Source of the DNA: DASSUW01 sp963740605
GTDB taxonomy: Bacteria > Actinomycetota > Thermoleophilia > Solirubrobacterales > Solirubrobacteraceae
Direction of reading: 5' to 3'
Length of the DNA stretch: 64,000 bases
Assembly (NCBI GenBank): GCA_963740605.1
Contig: CAVUFC010000036.1
Span: forward strand, 1 to 64,000
Numbering within the stretch: position 1 is the stretch's first letter; every line of letters begins with the position of its first letter. The position numbers and the translations under genes are program-made. The notes under the pieces are model-generated. The model did no database searches, was not told where the DNA came from, and worked only from the letters and a program-made list of their open reading frames with translations. This document shows, in pieces, positions 32,651-40,803 of this stretch.

Positions 32651-32944
32651 AGGAGCCATACCTCCTGTGGTCAGAGCCCGGTGTGGCGTCGCTAGCGCCC
32701 GCCGGGCTCGCTTGTCGAACGCGACGAATGCTATGGGCGGCGTCGCTCCGACGCAACGCGAAACAGAGCCCGCATCCGCTACGGGCGGTGCTGCGAACGT
32801 CGCTCTTAGACGTGCCGGGACGCGATGCGGCGCGTTGCCCCGGGCGTGCCCCTGATCGCGCGATAGCGCGGCACCAGCGAGTTCCCGAGGCGATCACTGA
32901 ACAGACTGAGAAGTGATCAGGCGTGCGCGTAGGCCGCGAGCCGC
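32651..32944. other. intergenic region with peptide-module copy A
   Basis: About 290 bp between two leftward genes. Rightward from about 32843 to TGA 32916 it encodes a copy of a recurring module (PGRAPDRAIARHQRVPEA). Other copies lie at 34350-34430 and 38033-38105. No complete gene is evident. Confidence 0.4.
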
Positions 32945-33265
32945 TCAGGCTGCGATCCGTTCGGCGAAGTCCTCGCCGCGCGCAGCCGGCACACCCTCGT
33001 ATGCGTGCCGCCAGCTCTCGCGCGTGTCGGCGAGTGCCTGATGCCAGGCGCGGCGATCGTCCGCCGTGAGCCGCATACGGAAGGAGCAGAGCGGAAGGGC
33101 GCGATCCCAGGCGACGTCGAACGGCACCCCCGCAGCGCGATCCTCCGCGAGCAGCTCCAGCATGCGCTCGCCCGGCGACGAGCCCCGCAGGCGGCTGGCC
33201 CGGGTGCGCGCCCTGTGGTAACACGCGGCTCGCGCATCGAGCGGCAGCGACGCAGGGTCGAACAT
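32945..33265 (-). CDS. hypothetical protein, 106 aa
   Basis: ATG 33265. The protein reads MFDPASLPLDARAACYHRAR, then MLELLAEDRAAGVPFDVAWD, then ALADTRESWRHAYEGVPAAR. Helical and charged, with no cysteine cluster. The open frame extends far upstream but the extension is Arg/Pro-rich junk. Function unknown. Confidence 0.55.
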   Translation of the reverse strand: MFDPASLPLDARAACYHRARTRASRLRGSSPGERMLELLAEDRAAGVPFDVAWDRALPLCSFRMRLTADDRRAWHQALADTRESWRHAYEGVPAARGEDFAERIAA

Positions 33266-33565
33266 CGGCGGGGAGTGTGCTCGCGATCGCGGACGGCACA
33301 AAGCCCGGTGACGGCTGGCGGGCGGGGTCACGCGCCCGGCGCCAGGCGGCCGTGACGTCACCGGCAGTCGCCCGAGGCGACATCCGCGTGCCGCGGGCTG
33401 CGAGGGGCGCGCCATGAGCGCGTGCGAACGGGCGCTGCCGGCCTCCCGCGGATTCGCTCGACGTCTGCCCTTGCCCTGGCGGTCAGGACGGCTCAGCGCC
33501 GGCCGGCCCGCCACCTGACCCACCCCGCACGGCGCCGCCGAGCTGGACCGTAGAGTCCGTCGACA
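33266..33565. other. intergenic region, one tiny ORF
   Basis: 300 bp between divergent genes. A 34-codon rightward ORF (33414-33518, begins MSACERALPASRGF) has no support beyond its start codon. Otherwise I see nothing. Confidence 0.35.
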
Positions 33566-34087
33566 GTGGCGCCGTGGTGGGTTCCAGTTGTCTCGCTCGT
33601 CGTCGGTCTCGTCGGCGGGTACCTGGCCGACGCACTCCGGGATAGCCGGGCCGCGGCGCGCGAAGTGGCGGCGGCCGAGCGGGCGCAGCAGCGCGAGCGC
33701 GCCGCGTTCCAGCGCGAGACGCTGATCGAGCTCCAGGACTGGCTCGCCAAGCTCGTGCGCGCGTCGGGTGCCATGCACCACCACGACTACATGCGCTTCC
33801 ACGAGTCGGGCCGGTGGGGTCGAGATCCGCTCGGTGAAGAGCTGAACACGGCGTCCCACGAGGCGACGGTCAACGTCAACCGGTACCGCGTCCGCGTTGA
33901 CTCCGAGGACGTCCGCATCGCTGTCGCACGGGTCGCGTCGCTGGCGCACGATGCGAACCGTGGCGCGGCATATGGCGAAGACGATCGCGAGGCGTACGCT
34001 CGAGCGAAGGCCGCGTTTGACGCGGCGGTACCAGCCTACGAGCAGGTTCAGGAACTGATCGGCGAGCGGCTCCGCGCGACCGCTTGA
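33566..34087 (+). CDS. membrane-anchored coiled-coil protein, 173 aa
   Basis: GTG 33566. One N-terminal transmembrane segment (APWWVPVVSLVVGLVGGYLA) is followed by a long charged coiled coil (AAAREVAAAERAQQRERAAF) and a helical domain with His-rich AMHHHDYMRFHE. The same plan (one N-terminal membrane helix plus helical cytoplasmic domain) recurs at 41066-41686 near the right end of element 3. Possible host-membrane or exclusion factor; function not known. Confidence 0.6.
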   Translation: MAPWWVPVVSLVVGLVGGYLADALRDSRAAAREVAAAERAQQRERAAFQRETLIELQDWLAKLVRASGAMHHHDYMRFHESGRWGRDPLGEELNTASHEATVNVNRYRVRVDSEDVRIAVARVASLAHDANRGAAYGEDDREAYARAKAAFDAAVPAYEQVQELIGERLRATA

Positions 34088-34232
34088 TCCGCCCTCGGGC
34101 CAGCGGGTGGTCACGGCTGGGTCAGGGCTGGTCGCGGCGTCCGCAGACACTCTCAGCCGCAGCTCCCGCAGAGGCATCTACAGCGTCGGCAGTTCCGGCC
34201 GGAGCCGGTCCCGGGTAGAGCAGCAGGTCGCC

Positions 34233-34250
34233 GCTGCTGTGCACAGCAGC
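34233..34250. repeat. perfect 18-bp palindrome
   Basis: GCTGCTGTGCACAGCAGC lies in a gene-less gap (34088-34300) between rightward genes. A dimeric regulator site is possible. Confidence 0.4.
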
Positions 34251-34304
34251 GCCTGGCCGATCATCGGCGCGATCGTGACGTCCTGAGCCATCAGTGAACC
34301 TCAC

Positions 34305-34565
34305 TTGCGCTCGCCGCGATCACGTGTCGAGTCCGGACGAGACGCACGTTGCCCCATGTGCGCCCCGGGCTGCGGGATGCCGCGCCACACGAGCGTTCCC
34401 GAGGCGATCGCTGAAGTTGAACAGAAGATGTCAGCGGCCAGGCAGCGAGAGCGAGCCAGAGAAAGGCCCGCCCTCGCTGTCGAGGCCAGGCCGCGTCGCT
34501 CCGCCACGGCCTGCATGCGGCAGTGCGCCGACCAAGGAGGAACCGAAACGCCCTGCCGCAAGTGA
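34305..34565 (+). CDS. possible small Cys-rich protein with peptide-module copy B
   Basis: Open frame of 86 codons with no clear start. It contains CPMCAPGCGMPRHTSVPEAI, the second copy of the recurring module, then a helical charged part and a C-terminal CMRQCADQGGTETPC. Cysteine spacing hints at metal binding. It runs opposite to the neighbouring operon, so it may be a fossil rather than an active gene. Confidence 0.3.
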   Translation: MRSPRSRVESGRDARCPMCAPGCGMPRHTSVPEAIAEVEQKMSAARQRERARERPALAVEARPRRSATACMRQCADQGGTETPCRK

Positions 34566-34588
34566 TGTTCGCGAACGTGTGCATCGGC

Positions 34589-35347
34589 CTACGCGGCCAC
34601 CGCCGAGGGCTGCCGCTCGGACGCCTCGGCTCGCGCCGCCTGCTCGTCGAGCTGGTCCGCGCGACGCCGGTAGTCCGCGGCTTGCGCGCGCAGCCGATCA
34701 CCCTTCGGCCCGGAGCGAGCGCCGCGTTCGTGGCCGTCTGCTGTGCGGCGCAGCCGGTTCGCTTCGGCGCGCAACACCGAGGGCGGCTGCTCGGCCTTCG
34801 GTTCGGCGTTCGAGGCGGGCTCGGGGTGGGGCGCGAGCGCGACGGCCCGCTTCTCCAGCGCGGCGGCCTTCGCGCGTGCGGCGGCCGCCTGCCGGCGCAG
34901 CTCGCCGGTCCGGGCGCCGTGGCCGAGGTCGACAATCGCGCCGGTCGCGACGACGCGGCCGATCGGCCGGTAGTCGCAGCCCTCGCGCTCGCGGAGCTGA
35001 TCGAGCAGCTCGCGCGTGTGTTTGCCGTGCTTGTCGGCCTCGCGGTCGAGCCGGTTCGCCTCGCCGCGCAGATCGGCGGCCTCGACTTGCAGCGCCTCGC
35101 GCTCAGCCTCCCGCTGCGCCGCTCGGGCTGCCTCGACGGCCTGGCGGGCAGCGTCGACCTGACCGCGCAGATCAGCCACGCCGCGTGCCACTGCCGCGAC
35201 GTCCCCTGACTCCAGTGCGCTCGCGCCGACCGATCGTTCAGCGGCGGCCAGCTCGCCGGCCAATCGAGCGGCCGTCTGCTCCCACTCGGCGACGCGTTCG
35301 GCCGCGTCCGACATCTTGCGGTTCGCGCGATCGAGCTTGCGGCTCAT
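34589..35347 (-). CDS. coiled-coil protein, last gene of the element 3 operon, 252 aa
   Basis: ATG 35347 overlaps the upstream gene by ATGA. Almost entirely heptad-rich helix: MSRKLDRANRKMSDAAERVA, RGVADLRGQVDAARQAVEAA, REANRLDREADKHG-type runs. A short non-helical part (GCDYRPIGRVVATGAIVDLG) breaks it in the middle, near residues 128-147. Possibly a structural or DNA-scaffold protein. No family. Confidence 0.6.
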   Translation of the reverse strand: MSRKLDRANRKMSDAAERVAEWEQTAARLAGELAAAERSVGASALESGDVAAVARGVADLRGQVDAARQAVEAARAAQREAEREALQVEAADLRGEANRLDREADKHGKHTRELLDQLREREGCDYRPIGRVVATGAIVDLGHGARTGELRRQAAAARAKAAALEKRAVALAPHPEPASNAEPKAEQPPSVLRAEANRLRRTADGHERGARSGPKGDRLRAQAADYRRRADQLDEQAARAEASERQPSAVAA

Positions 35348-36021
35348 GCCAACCCCTCCTGTTCGAGCTGGTCGATTGCGTCGCGAATGCGCCGGCCGTC
35401 TGCGAGCAGCTCCCGCAGCCGGCGCGTCGCCGCCTCCGAGAGCCGGGCCTGCGCCTCTTCCAGCAGCACGGTCGTGTCCGGCCAGAGCCGTTCTGCCTTG
35501 CTGCGCGCCTGCTCGGGCGTGCAGCCTTCACGCAAGTACCGCTGCTCGCTGACCGCGACGACCTGCTCCCGCTTGTCGGCCGCCGCCTCGCGAAGCTGGC
35601 CGGTCGTGCTGCCAGCCGCCGCCGGGCGAAGGCCGAGCCTGGCCTCTTGCGCCTGCTGCGCCTCCACGACCTCGCCGACATGCCAAGCGGCGCGCTCGGC
35701 CCGGTCGTGCTGCCACGCGTCGCTGACTGCGCGGTGCCCTGCACGCTCGGCGACTTCGCGGGCAGCAGCTCGCGCGGCGATCGCCTGCGACCTGCCCGTC
35801 AGATCGCCGGCGATGGCTTCGCGGGCCAGATCGTGCCGCGCCACGGGACGAGAGCCGATCTCGCCCGCGATCGACGGCAGCAGCGGCTCGTCACGGCCGC
35901 GAGTCGCCTCGAGGGCGGCCGGCGCGCTCATCCCGAGACGCTTGAACGCCTCGAACGTCCGTCGCTGTTCGTCGGGTAGTTGCGCGGCGTGCTGTTCGGC
36001 GATCTCTGCGGGCGTGGTCAT
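35344..36021 (-). CDS. helical hypothetical protein, 225 aa
   Basis: ATG 36021 overlaps the upstream stop. Sequence: MTTPAEIAEQHAAQLPDEQR, FEAFKRLGMSAPAALEATRG, then long Ala/Arg/Glu helices (AIAARAAAREVAERAGHRAV) and a C-terminal LRELLADGRRIRDAIDQLEQ. No catalytic motif is visible. Coupled on both sides in the replicon operon. Confidence 0.55.
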   Translation of the reverse strand: MTTPAEIAEQHAAQLPDEQRRTFEAFKRLGMSAPAALEATRGRDEPLLPSIAGEIGSRPVARHDLAREAIAGDLTGRSQAIAARAAAREVAERAGHRAVSDAWQHDRAERAAWHVGEVVEAQQAQEARLGLRPAAAGSTTGQLREAAADKREQVVAVSEQRYLREGCTPEQARSKAERLWPDTTVLLEEAQARLSEAATRRLRELLADGRRIRDAIDQLEQEGLA

Positions 36022-36473
36022 TCGGCCTCCTGGCGTCGGGTTGCGGCAAGCTCGGCGAGCGCGGCCGCGTCGACGCGCCACTGGCGGCCCTCACGGCGCG
36101 CTGGCAGCTCGCGAGCGTCAATCAGTTGACGCACTCGCCGATCGCTCACCCGGAGCGCTCGCGCGGCCTCGCTAGTGGACACGGTCGCGGTCATCGGCGC
36201 GGATGCTGAGTCCTCGAGCGCCTCCGGTAGTTCCGGGCTTCCGACGTCGGTAGTCGGCGTGGCCGCTCGCACCGCGGCATCCGCATGCCAGGCGGCGCCT
36301 GCCTGCTCGATCGCGTCGATCGCGACGAGCACCTGCTCGCGTTGATAATCACCCATCCCCTTGGCGAGCAGGCGAGCGGCGACACGGTCGCGCGGCAGCA
36401 GTTGCGCGATCACGTACGCGGGCCAGCCGGCGACGATCGCGGCGCGCTCGACGTACGGTGGCCGGGCGCTCAC
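36018..36473 (-). CDS. helix-turn-helix protein (MerR/excisionase-like C-terminus), 151 aa
   Basis: ATG 36473 overlaps the previous stop. Residues 100-148 carry a DNA-binding domain of the HTH_17 type: VSTSEAARALRVSDRRVRQL, IDARELPARREGRQWRV, DAAALAELAATR. The N-terminal 95 residues are a separate helical part (GDYQREQVLVAIDAIEQAGA). Could be the recombination directionality factor of element 3 or an operon regulator; two other proteins of similar fold are in this element. Confidence 0.7.
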   Translation of the reverse strand: MSARPPYVERAAIVAGWPAYVIAQLLPRDRVAARLLAKGMGDYQREQVLVAIDAIEQAGAAWHADAAVRAATPTTDVGSPELPEALEDSASAPMTATVSTSEAARALRVSDRRVRQLIDARELPARREGRQWRVDAAALAELAATRRQEAE

Positions 36474-36682
36474 CGCCGCTGCCCCGCGACGTGGTCGAGC
36501 GGGTCGTATAGCCGGCCGATCGGCGCGCTCCTGGCTGCGTGCGAACGGCGCCTACCGGCCGGCGCCGCATCGTCCGGCATGGAACGTTCGGAGAGCGGCG
36601 CCGGGGCCAGGAGAGCGGCCGATAGCGCGCCGAGTGGACCGGCGGCCGCGTGGAGCTCGCGCCCGCCGAAGGGCAGCCTCAT
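36470..36682 (-). CDS. small Ala/Arg-rich protein, 70 aa
   Basis: ATG 36682, overlapping both neighbours by ATGA. Begins MRLPFGGRELHAAAGPLGAL and ends IGRLYDPLDHVAGQRR. Little can be said beyond its coupled position. Confidence 0.4.
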   Translation of the reverse strand: MRLPFGGRELHAAAGPLGALSAALLAPAPLSERSMPDDAAPAGRRRSHAARSAPIGRLYDPLDHVAGQRR

Positions 36683-36966
36683 CGTTCGCTCCGCTCTTCG
36701 GCGGTGGCGAGTAGCAGCTCGTCGAGCAGCAGGTCGATCGCGTCGACGAGCCGGCGCATCCGCAACACGACGGCGCGGCGGTCCTCGAGCCCGGCGGCCA
36801 TGCCCGCAGCCCATCCGGCGGTGTCGGCGATCGCCTCCCACAGCGCAACGGCCCGGCTCTCGTCACGCCGCGACCCGGCGACGTCAACGTCAAGCGATCG
36901 CGTCAATGTCGGCCGGTGATCGTCGAACCCGTGACGACGCGCCGGGCTGAGCGCGGCGGCGGCCAT
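36679..36966 (-). CDS. helical protein, 95 aa
   Basis: ATG 36966. Residues 45-95 form strong helices: AVALWEAIADTAGWAAGMAA, RMRRLVDAIDLLLDELLLAT. Ends EERSER. An 18-bp gap separates it from the SWIM protein gene. Function unknown. Confidence 0.5.
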   Translation of the reverse strand: MAAAALSPARRHGFDDHRPTLTRSLDVDVAGSRRDESRAVALWEAIADTAGWAAGMAAGLEDRRAVVLRMRRLVDAIDLLLDELLLATAEERSER

Positions 36967-36983
36967 GACCCGACGACGCTCGC

Positions 36984-37229
36984 TCACCGCGCGCCTCCAT
37001 CGGGCCGAAGCGTGACGAGCCGCAGCGCGTGCAGATGCGAGCACGCGTCGGTGCGGACGGCGCACGTGCAGCGCCATGAGCCGGCTCGTGGGTCGAACCC
37101 GAGCCGGTAGACGTCGCCGCTGTCACCGCGGCAGGAGGCGATCACCTTCCGGCCGTCCACGAGGTCGACGGTCAGCCGGCCCTCGGCGAGTAGCCGGCGG
37201 CCCTTCGCGGCGGCGTTCTCGCGGGGCAT
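36984..37229 (-). CDS. SWIM zinc-finger protein, 81 aa
   Basis: ATG 37229 overlaps the previous stop (TGATG). The zinc site is CTC followed by CSHLH in WRCTCAVRTDACSHLHALRL, the CxCx(n)CxH pattern of SWIM domains, preceded by beta strands (VDLVDGRKVIASCRGDSGDV). SWIM domains bind DNA or proteins. A stand-alone 81-residue SWIM protein in a replicon operon is uncommon and may assist replication or repair. Confidence 0.75.
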   Translation of the reverse strand: MPRENAAAKGRRLLAEGRLTVDLVDGRKVIASCRGDSGDVYRLGFDPRAGSWRCTCAVRTDACSHLHALRLVTLRPDGGAR

Positions 37230-37840
37230 CAGTGTTCGCCCTTTCGGCCGGCCTGCACGACGCGCCCGGAGGATGCCTGCGCGAGCCGGTGGCGCACGAT
37301 GAACCGAACCTGCTCGTCAGCCGGGTCAAGCCCGAGGTCGACGAGCACGGCCGCGATGGCCTGCGCGAGGATCGCCGCCTGCTGCTCGGCGATCCTGATC
37401 TGGCGCTCGGCGACGCCCGTGTCGATCGCCGCCTTCGCGACACGGGCGAGGTGGGCCCGCTCCTGCTGGTAGAGCCTGACCCACACGTTGGCGCCGGCGC
37501 GAGCCTCCATGATGCGCGAGCCGTCCGGTAGGTGAACGATCTTCACGGCCCCGTGGACGAGCTGCTCGCGGTCGAGCTGGGCGACGACGTCCCCGAGCCA
37601 CCCCACGTGCCCAGCGGTCCGGTGCAGCTCGTCGAGCAGGGCGGTGTGTGGGTCGATGTCGACCGGTAGACCGAGAGCCGCGACGGCCCGACGCGCCTGC
37701 TCGCGCTGCGCGGCGAGCCGGCCGTTCGGGGTGTTCCCGCCGTGCAGCCGGCATCGGCCCTGCGACGGGTGGTCAGTGCCCCAGCCGGCCGGCTTCGCGC
37801 ACGGGGTGCCAGCGCGCGTCTTCGCTCCGCACAGCGTCAC
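37229..37840 (-). CDS. HGGxTP-motif phage-type protein, 203 aa
   Basis: ATG 37840 overlaps the previous stop. The N-terminus has the zinc-type pattern CGAKTRAGTPCAKPAGWGTD then GRCRLHGGNTP, common in phage and prophage proteins next to small terminases. The rest is helical (LAAQREQARRAVAALGLPVD; ERAHLARVAKAAIDTGVAER; IRIAEQQAAILAQAIAAVLV). Role unknown; DNA binding is plausible. Its presence gives element 3 a phage flavour. Confidence 0.65.
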   Translation of the reverse strand: MTLCGAKTRAGTPCAKPAGWGTDHPSQGRCRLHGGNTPNGRLAAQREQARRAVAALGLPVDIDPHTALLDELHRTAGHVGWLGDVVAQLDREQLVHGAVKIVHLPDGSRIMEARAGANVWVRLYQQERAHLARVAKAAIDTGVAERQIRIAEQQAAILAQAIAAVLVDLGLDPADEQVRFIVRHRLAQASSGRVVQAGRKGEH

Positions 37841-38127
37841 GAGCCGCGTTCCTTATGCGGGTCGAGCAGCTCGGCGGCCAGCGCGAACGGGTCGGGCGCG
37901 TCGACGTCGAGCTGCGCGAGGAGCTCGGCCGGGTCGAGATGGCCTCGGCAGCGGTCACGGCCTTGCAGCGCTCGTTGCTGGCAGCGCTTCCCGGTGCTGG
38001 CGGCGATCGCCGCGCAGCGCGCCCGCTCGCCGGGCGACCCCTTCATTTCGTATTCAGTCGTCGCCTCGGGAGCCCGCATGCGGCGCGGCATCGCGAGGCT
38101 CGGGGCAACTCCGGGGCGTGCGCTCAC
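37837..38127 (-). CDS. small zinc-type protein with peptide-module copy C, 96 aa
   Basis: GTG 38127 overlaps the upstream stop by GTGA. It opens with the recurring module (ARPGVAPSLAMPRRMRAPEA), then a Cys/His pattern RCAAIAASTGKRCQQRAL with DRCRGH, and an acidic C-terminus (DPFALAAELLDPHKERGS). The Cys pattern resembles the start of the next protein. Function unknown. Confidence 0.5.
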   Translation of the reverse strand: MSARPGVAPSLAMPRRMRAPEATTEYEMKGSPGERARCAAIAASTGKRCQQRALQGRDRCRGHLDPAELLAQLDVDAPDPFALAAELLDPHKERGS

Positions 38128-38417
38128 GGCCGCTTCCCTCCCCCGGACCGCACCCACGCGTCCAGCTCCGACTTGCGAGCGACCAGCGCCGAGCCGTCAC
38201 GGTGCACCGGGATGCGCGGCGGGTCGCACGTGGCGAGCGAGTAGACCCGTGATCGCGGCGCGTCGATGTACGCGGCGATACGGTCGGCGCCGCGCAGCCA
38301 GCCGTCCTCAGCTGCCGGCGCCATTCGTTCGGCGAGCAGCTCGGCGGCGCGCTCGGCGATCGCTTCGATCAGATCGGCCGGCACGGCGAGCGCGAGCCCG
38401 TTGCGATCGGCGCTCAT
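38124..38417 (-). CDS. excisionase-like helix-turn-helix protein, 97 aa
   Basis: ATG 38417 overlaps the previous stop. Residues 42-92 read WLRGADRIAAYIDAPRSRVY, SLATCDPPRIPVHRDGSALV, ARKSELDAWVRSGG: a winged helix of the excisionase/HTH_17 type with an N-terminal amphipathic helix (LIEAIAERAAELLAERMAPA). Candidate excisionase or regulator for element 3. Confidence 0.7.
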   Translation of the reverse strand: MSADRNGLALAVPADLIEAIAERAAELLAERMAPAAEDGWLRGADRIAAYIDAPRSRVYSLATCDPPRIPVHRDGSALVARKSELDAWVRSGGGKRP

Positions 38418-38650
38418 GCCACCCTCCGGACGGCACGCCAGCGGCAGAAGTCGACGACGACGCCCTGGCCGTCGAATTGCTCGACGAGCAGCCGCTCACG
38501 AGTGAGGGTTTCCCATTTCGCGCCCTCTTCCTTGACGAGCTGCGCGAGCTGCCGCCTGGCCCGGTCCTCGCGCGTCGACCGGCGCCTGCGCCGCTCGGGC
38601 GCCGGCATGTCCGGGACGTCGATGCCGAGCGTGAGCTGACGATTGCTCAT
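38414..38650 (-). CDS. small basic protein, 78 aa
   Basis: ATG 38650 overlaps the initiator gene stop. Begins MSNRQLTLGIDVPDMPAPER, then an Arg-rich run and a mixed C-terminus (LLVEQFDGQGVVVDFCRWRA). Directly downstream of the replication initiator, so perhaps a partner; no family. Confidence 0.5.
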   Translation of the reverse strand: MSNRQLTLGIDVPDMPAPERRRRRSTREDRARRQLAQLVKEEGAKWETLTRERLLVEQFDGQGVVVDFCRWRAVRRVA

Positions 38651-39783
38651 GACGCCACCACCGCGTCCGCGGCCTCGACGCCCTGAACGCCCTGCATCTC
38701 AGCGACGGTCGCCAGCCGGCCTGTTGCGCCCACCGACTCGAAGCACTTGGCGATGAGCCGAGCGAAGCTGCTCGTGATCCACCCGCGACTCTCGGCCGAC
38801 ACACCGATGACGAGTACGCCGCCGGCGGCCGTGCCGAGCAGCGCCAGCGGTTCCAACCAGAGCTGCCACATGGCCTCGCTGACCGCACGGCGCATCTCGG
38901 CGCGGACGCGCTCCCACGCGGCGACGGCGTCGTCGGTCGCCGGTTCGATCGCCTTGGCGGCGGCTTCCGCCTCAGCGGCGGGCACGGTGCCAGTCACGGC
39001 GGCGGCTGGGGCCTGCTGCCCGCGACGAGCGGCGGCGCCGTTGCGCCGGCCCCCGTCCCGCCAACGCTCGATCGTCGATCGCAGAACACCGACGACGTCG
39101 GTCACTGGCTGGTCTGCGTAGACCGCGCTCAGATGGCGGGCGACCTGCTCGCCTCGGACGGGCGGGTGAGCGTCCAGCAGTTCTCGGGCAGCGTCGACCT
39201 CGAACGGGCGGTCGTGACGCTCGGCGAGCGCTGCGAGCAGCCGCAGCGCCGGGGTGTCAGGCTCCCCCTGCTCGCGATTGTGCGCGTGCCCGCGATCATC
39301 ATCATCAGCAGTTCTGTAGTTGGTCTTTTGGTCGGTCGACGCCTGGGTGTCGGGGGTCGTGTCGGGGGTTGCGTCGTCGCCCCTCGACGCCTGGGTGTCG
39401 CCCCTCGACGCCTGGGTGTCGGGGGTGCGCTGGCGTCGCAGCCGCGTGGCGAGCTTGCGTCCCACGGTCGTGCTCGTCGAGATGTCGCCGCTCCACGGAG
39501 CGATCGGGCAGACCGTGAACAGCCGCCCGATGCCGGACACCTCGACGTCGACACGAACAACACCGTCTGCGATGAAGCGCCTGAGAGCCCTGGTCGCACT
39601 GCGGTACGTCCCGCCGTCGTCGCGGTAGCCCGCAGCCTTCTGGAGCCGCGCCCGCGACGTGACACAGTTCTCGCCGGTCTCGTGGTCGGCGTCGAGCGCC
39701 ATCTGAAACAGCGCCCGCGACTCGGGGCCGCCGTAGCCGTGCTCGGCGGCAACAGCGAACGCGCGCTCGACCACGGCGCTCAT
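38647..39783 (-). CDS. replication initiator with DnaA-N-like C-terminal domain, 378 aa
   Basis: ATG 39783. Residues 1-120 look like a winged-helix initiator part (ESRALFQMALDADHETGENC, TYRSATRALRRFIADGVVRV). A low-complexity linker repeats DTQASRGD and TPDT. The C-terminal region (about 285-350) matches the DnaA N-terminal domain: AWERVRAEMRRAVSEAMWQL, WLEPLALLGTAAGGVLVIGV, SRGWITSSFARLIAKCFESV. DnaA-N domains recruit the replicative helicase. Initiators of phage-like elements often combine such parts. The repeats in the linker DNA (39335-39425) could serve as origin iterons, but no A/T-rich stretch is evident. Confidence 0.7.
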   Translation of the reverse strand: MSAVVERAFAVAAEHGYGGPESRALFQMALDADHETGENCVTSRARLQKAAGYRDDGGTYRSATRALRRFIADGVVRVDVEVSGIGRLFTVCPIAPWSGDISTSTTVGRKLATRLRRQRTPDTQASRGDTQASRGDDATPDTTPDTQASTDQKTNYRTADDDDRGHAHNREQGEPDTPALRLLAALAERHDRPFEVDAARELLDAHPPVRGEQVARHLSAVYADQPVTDVVGVLRSTIERWRDGGRRNGAAARRGQQAPAAAVTGTVPAAEAEAAAKAIEPATDDAVAAWERVRAEMRRAVSEAMWQLWLEPLALLGTAAGGVLVIGVSAESRGWITSSFARLIAKCFESVGATGRLATVAEMQGVQGVEAADAVVAS

Positions 39784-40190
39784 AGGTCGTCCTCCGGGCT
39801 CCACGGGTCGAGCGGGAGGCGGTCGACCGGCGCGTCGACGGCCGCCGGCGGCGGCTCGAACAGGCCAGGGTGCGTCGTCGACGTCGGCCCGGGCTCCGGG
39901 CGCGAGCGCTGCGGCGCTGGTGAGGGGCGCGGTGGCTGCGGGTCGCGCACCAGGACGTAGACGACCATCCCAGCGCGGCGTCCGCGCGTCTCGATGCGGT
40001 GACCGAGCCGTCTCGCGTCATGCACTCGGGAGGCGGCGCGGCGGATCGGGCGGCCGTCCGGCGGGTGATCGAGTTCAGCCTGCGTAAGCCCGCGCGAGCC
40101 CGCTTGCCGCAGGTATTCGACCAGACGTTCGACCTGCGTCCGGGGCCGCTTGCGGCGCGGGCGGCCGGGCGTATACGAGGAACCTGTCAT
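39780..40190 (-). CDS. winged-helix-like protein, 136 aa
   Basis: ATG 40190 overlaps the upstream stop. Residues 18-75 suggest a winged helix: TQVERLVEYLRQAGSRGLTQ, AELDHPPDGRPIRRAASRVH, RRAGMVVYVLVRD. A proline-rich C-terminal half follows. First-acting DNA-binding gene before the initiator; may regulate the operon. Confidence 0.6.
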   Translation of the reverse strand: MTGSSYTPGRPRRKRPRTQVERLVEYLRQAGSRGLTQAELDHPPDGRPIRRAASRVHDARRLGHRIETRGRRAGMVVYVLVRDPQPPRPSPAPQRSRPEPGPTSTTHPGLFEPPPAAVDAPVDRLPLDPWSPEDDL

Positions 40191-40798
40191 CGGCTCGTCC
40201 CTGTCTTGCGGCGGGCGAGCCGGGAGCGGGTGAGGCGCTGGCGGCGCGCGAGCGCTATGCGCGGCGGCGCCGGCGGGTCATCGTCTGACCCTGGGCCGTC
40301 GTTGCCGGGGTCGGTACCGCTGGTCGATGAGCTGGCACCAGCACGCCGCCGAACGCAAGGCCGATGCGCACGCCGGCGGCGCCGCACTCGCGAGCGGCCA
40401 GCCCCCAGCCGCAGACGCGACCGCGGCTGCCGCAGCATCGTCGCGAACGGCATCCGCCGCGTCATGCGGCGCGGAGCGTCGGCGACTCGAATGCCGCTGC
40501 TCGCGGGCTCTGCCTCCACGCGACCGACTTCCTCGGCGGAGGCCGATTCAGCGCCGTTCCATGCCGCGTCGAACGCGGCCTGCGACGCGGCATCGGCAGG
40601 CTCGCGGCCCACAGCCGCGATAGTGGCTCCAACTGGGCTCATGCCGAGCCTCAGGAACTCCATGCGGAGGCCATCGATGAGGATCGCCTCGGCGTGGAGC
40701 TCGCATAGATCGGGTGGGCGGGTTCGTTGGCGCACGATTCCCTCCGGGTCGGAGATGCCGTTGTCACGCAACACCGTACGGGCTGTGCCCGATAGCAA
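40187..40798 (-). CDS. first gene of the element 3 operon, 203 aa
   Basis: TTG 40798. Residues 1-120 are convincing: TVLRDNGISDPEGIVRQRTR, LCELHAEAILIDGLRMEFLR, AASQAAFDAAWNGAESASAE. Residues 120-165 are Arg-rich and may be out of frame; the last 40 residues end RSRLARRKTGTSR. A hidden indel is possible. All genes to 34589 follow with ATGA-type overlaps, so one promoter upstream of here may drive the whole operon. Confidence 0.5.
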   Translation of the reverse strand: MLSGTARTVLRDNGISDPEGIVRQRTRPPDLCELHAEAILIDGLRMEFLRLGMSPVGATIAAVGREPADAASQAAFDAAWNGAESASAEEVGRVEAEPASSGIRVADAPRRMTRRMPFATMLRQPRSRLRLGAGRSRVRRRRRAHRPCVRRRAGASSSTSGTDPGNDGPGSDDDPPAPPRIALARRQRLTRSRLARRKTGTSR

Positions 40799-40803
40799 GA
40801 CGT

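Noticed and set aside
34294..36175. Long rightward ORFs over the coiled-coil genes
   Set aside because: Arg/Ser/Pro-rich shadows; the leftward genes have coupled starts and sensible helices.
39335..39425. Replication iterons in the initiator linker (repeated GACACCCAGGCGTCGAGGGG-type units)
   Set aside because: The repeats encode an in-frame low-complexity linker (DTQASRGD) and lack an A/T-rich neighbour. Kept only as a remark in the initiator entry.
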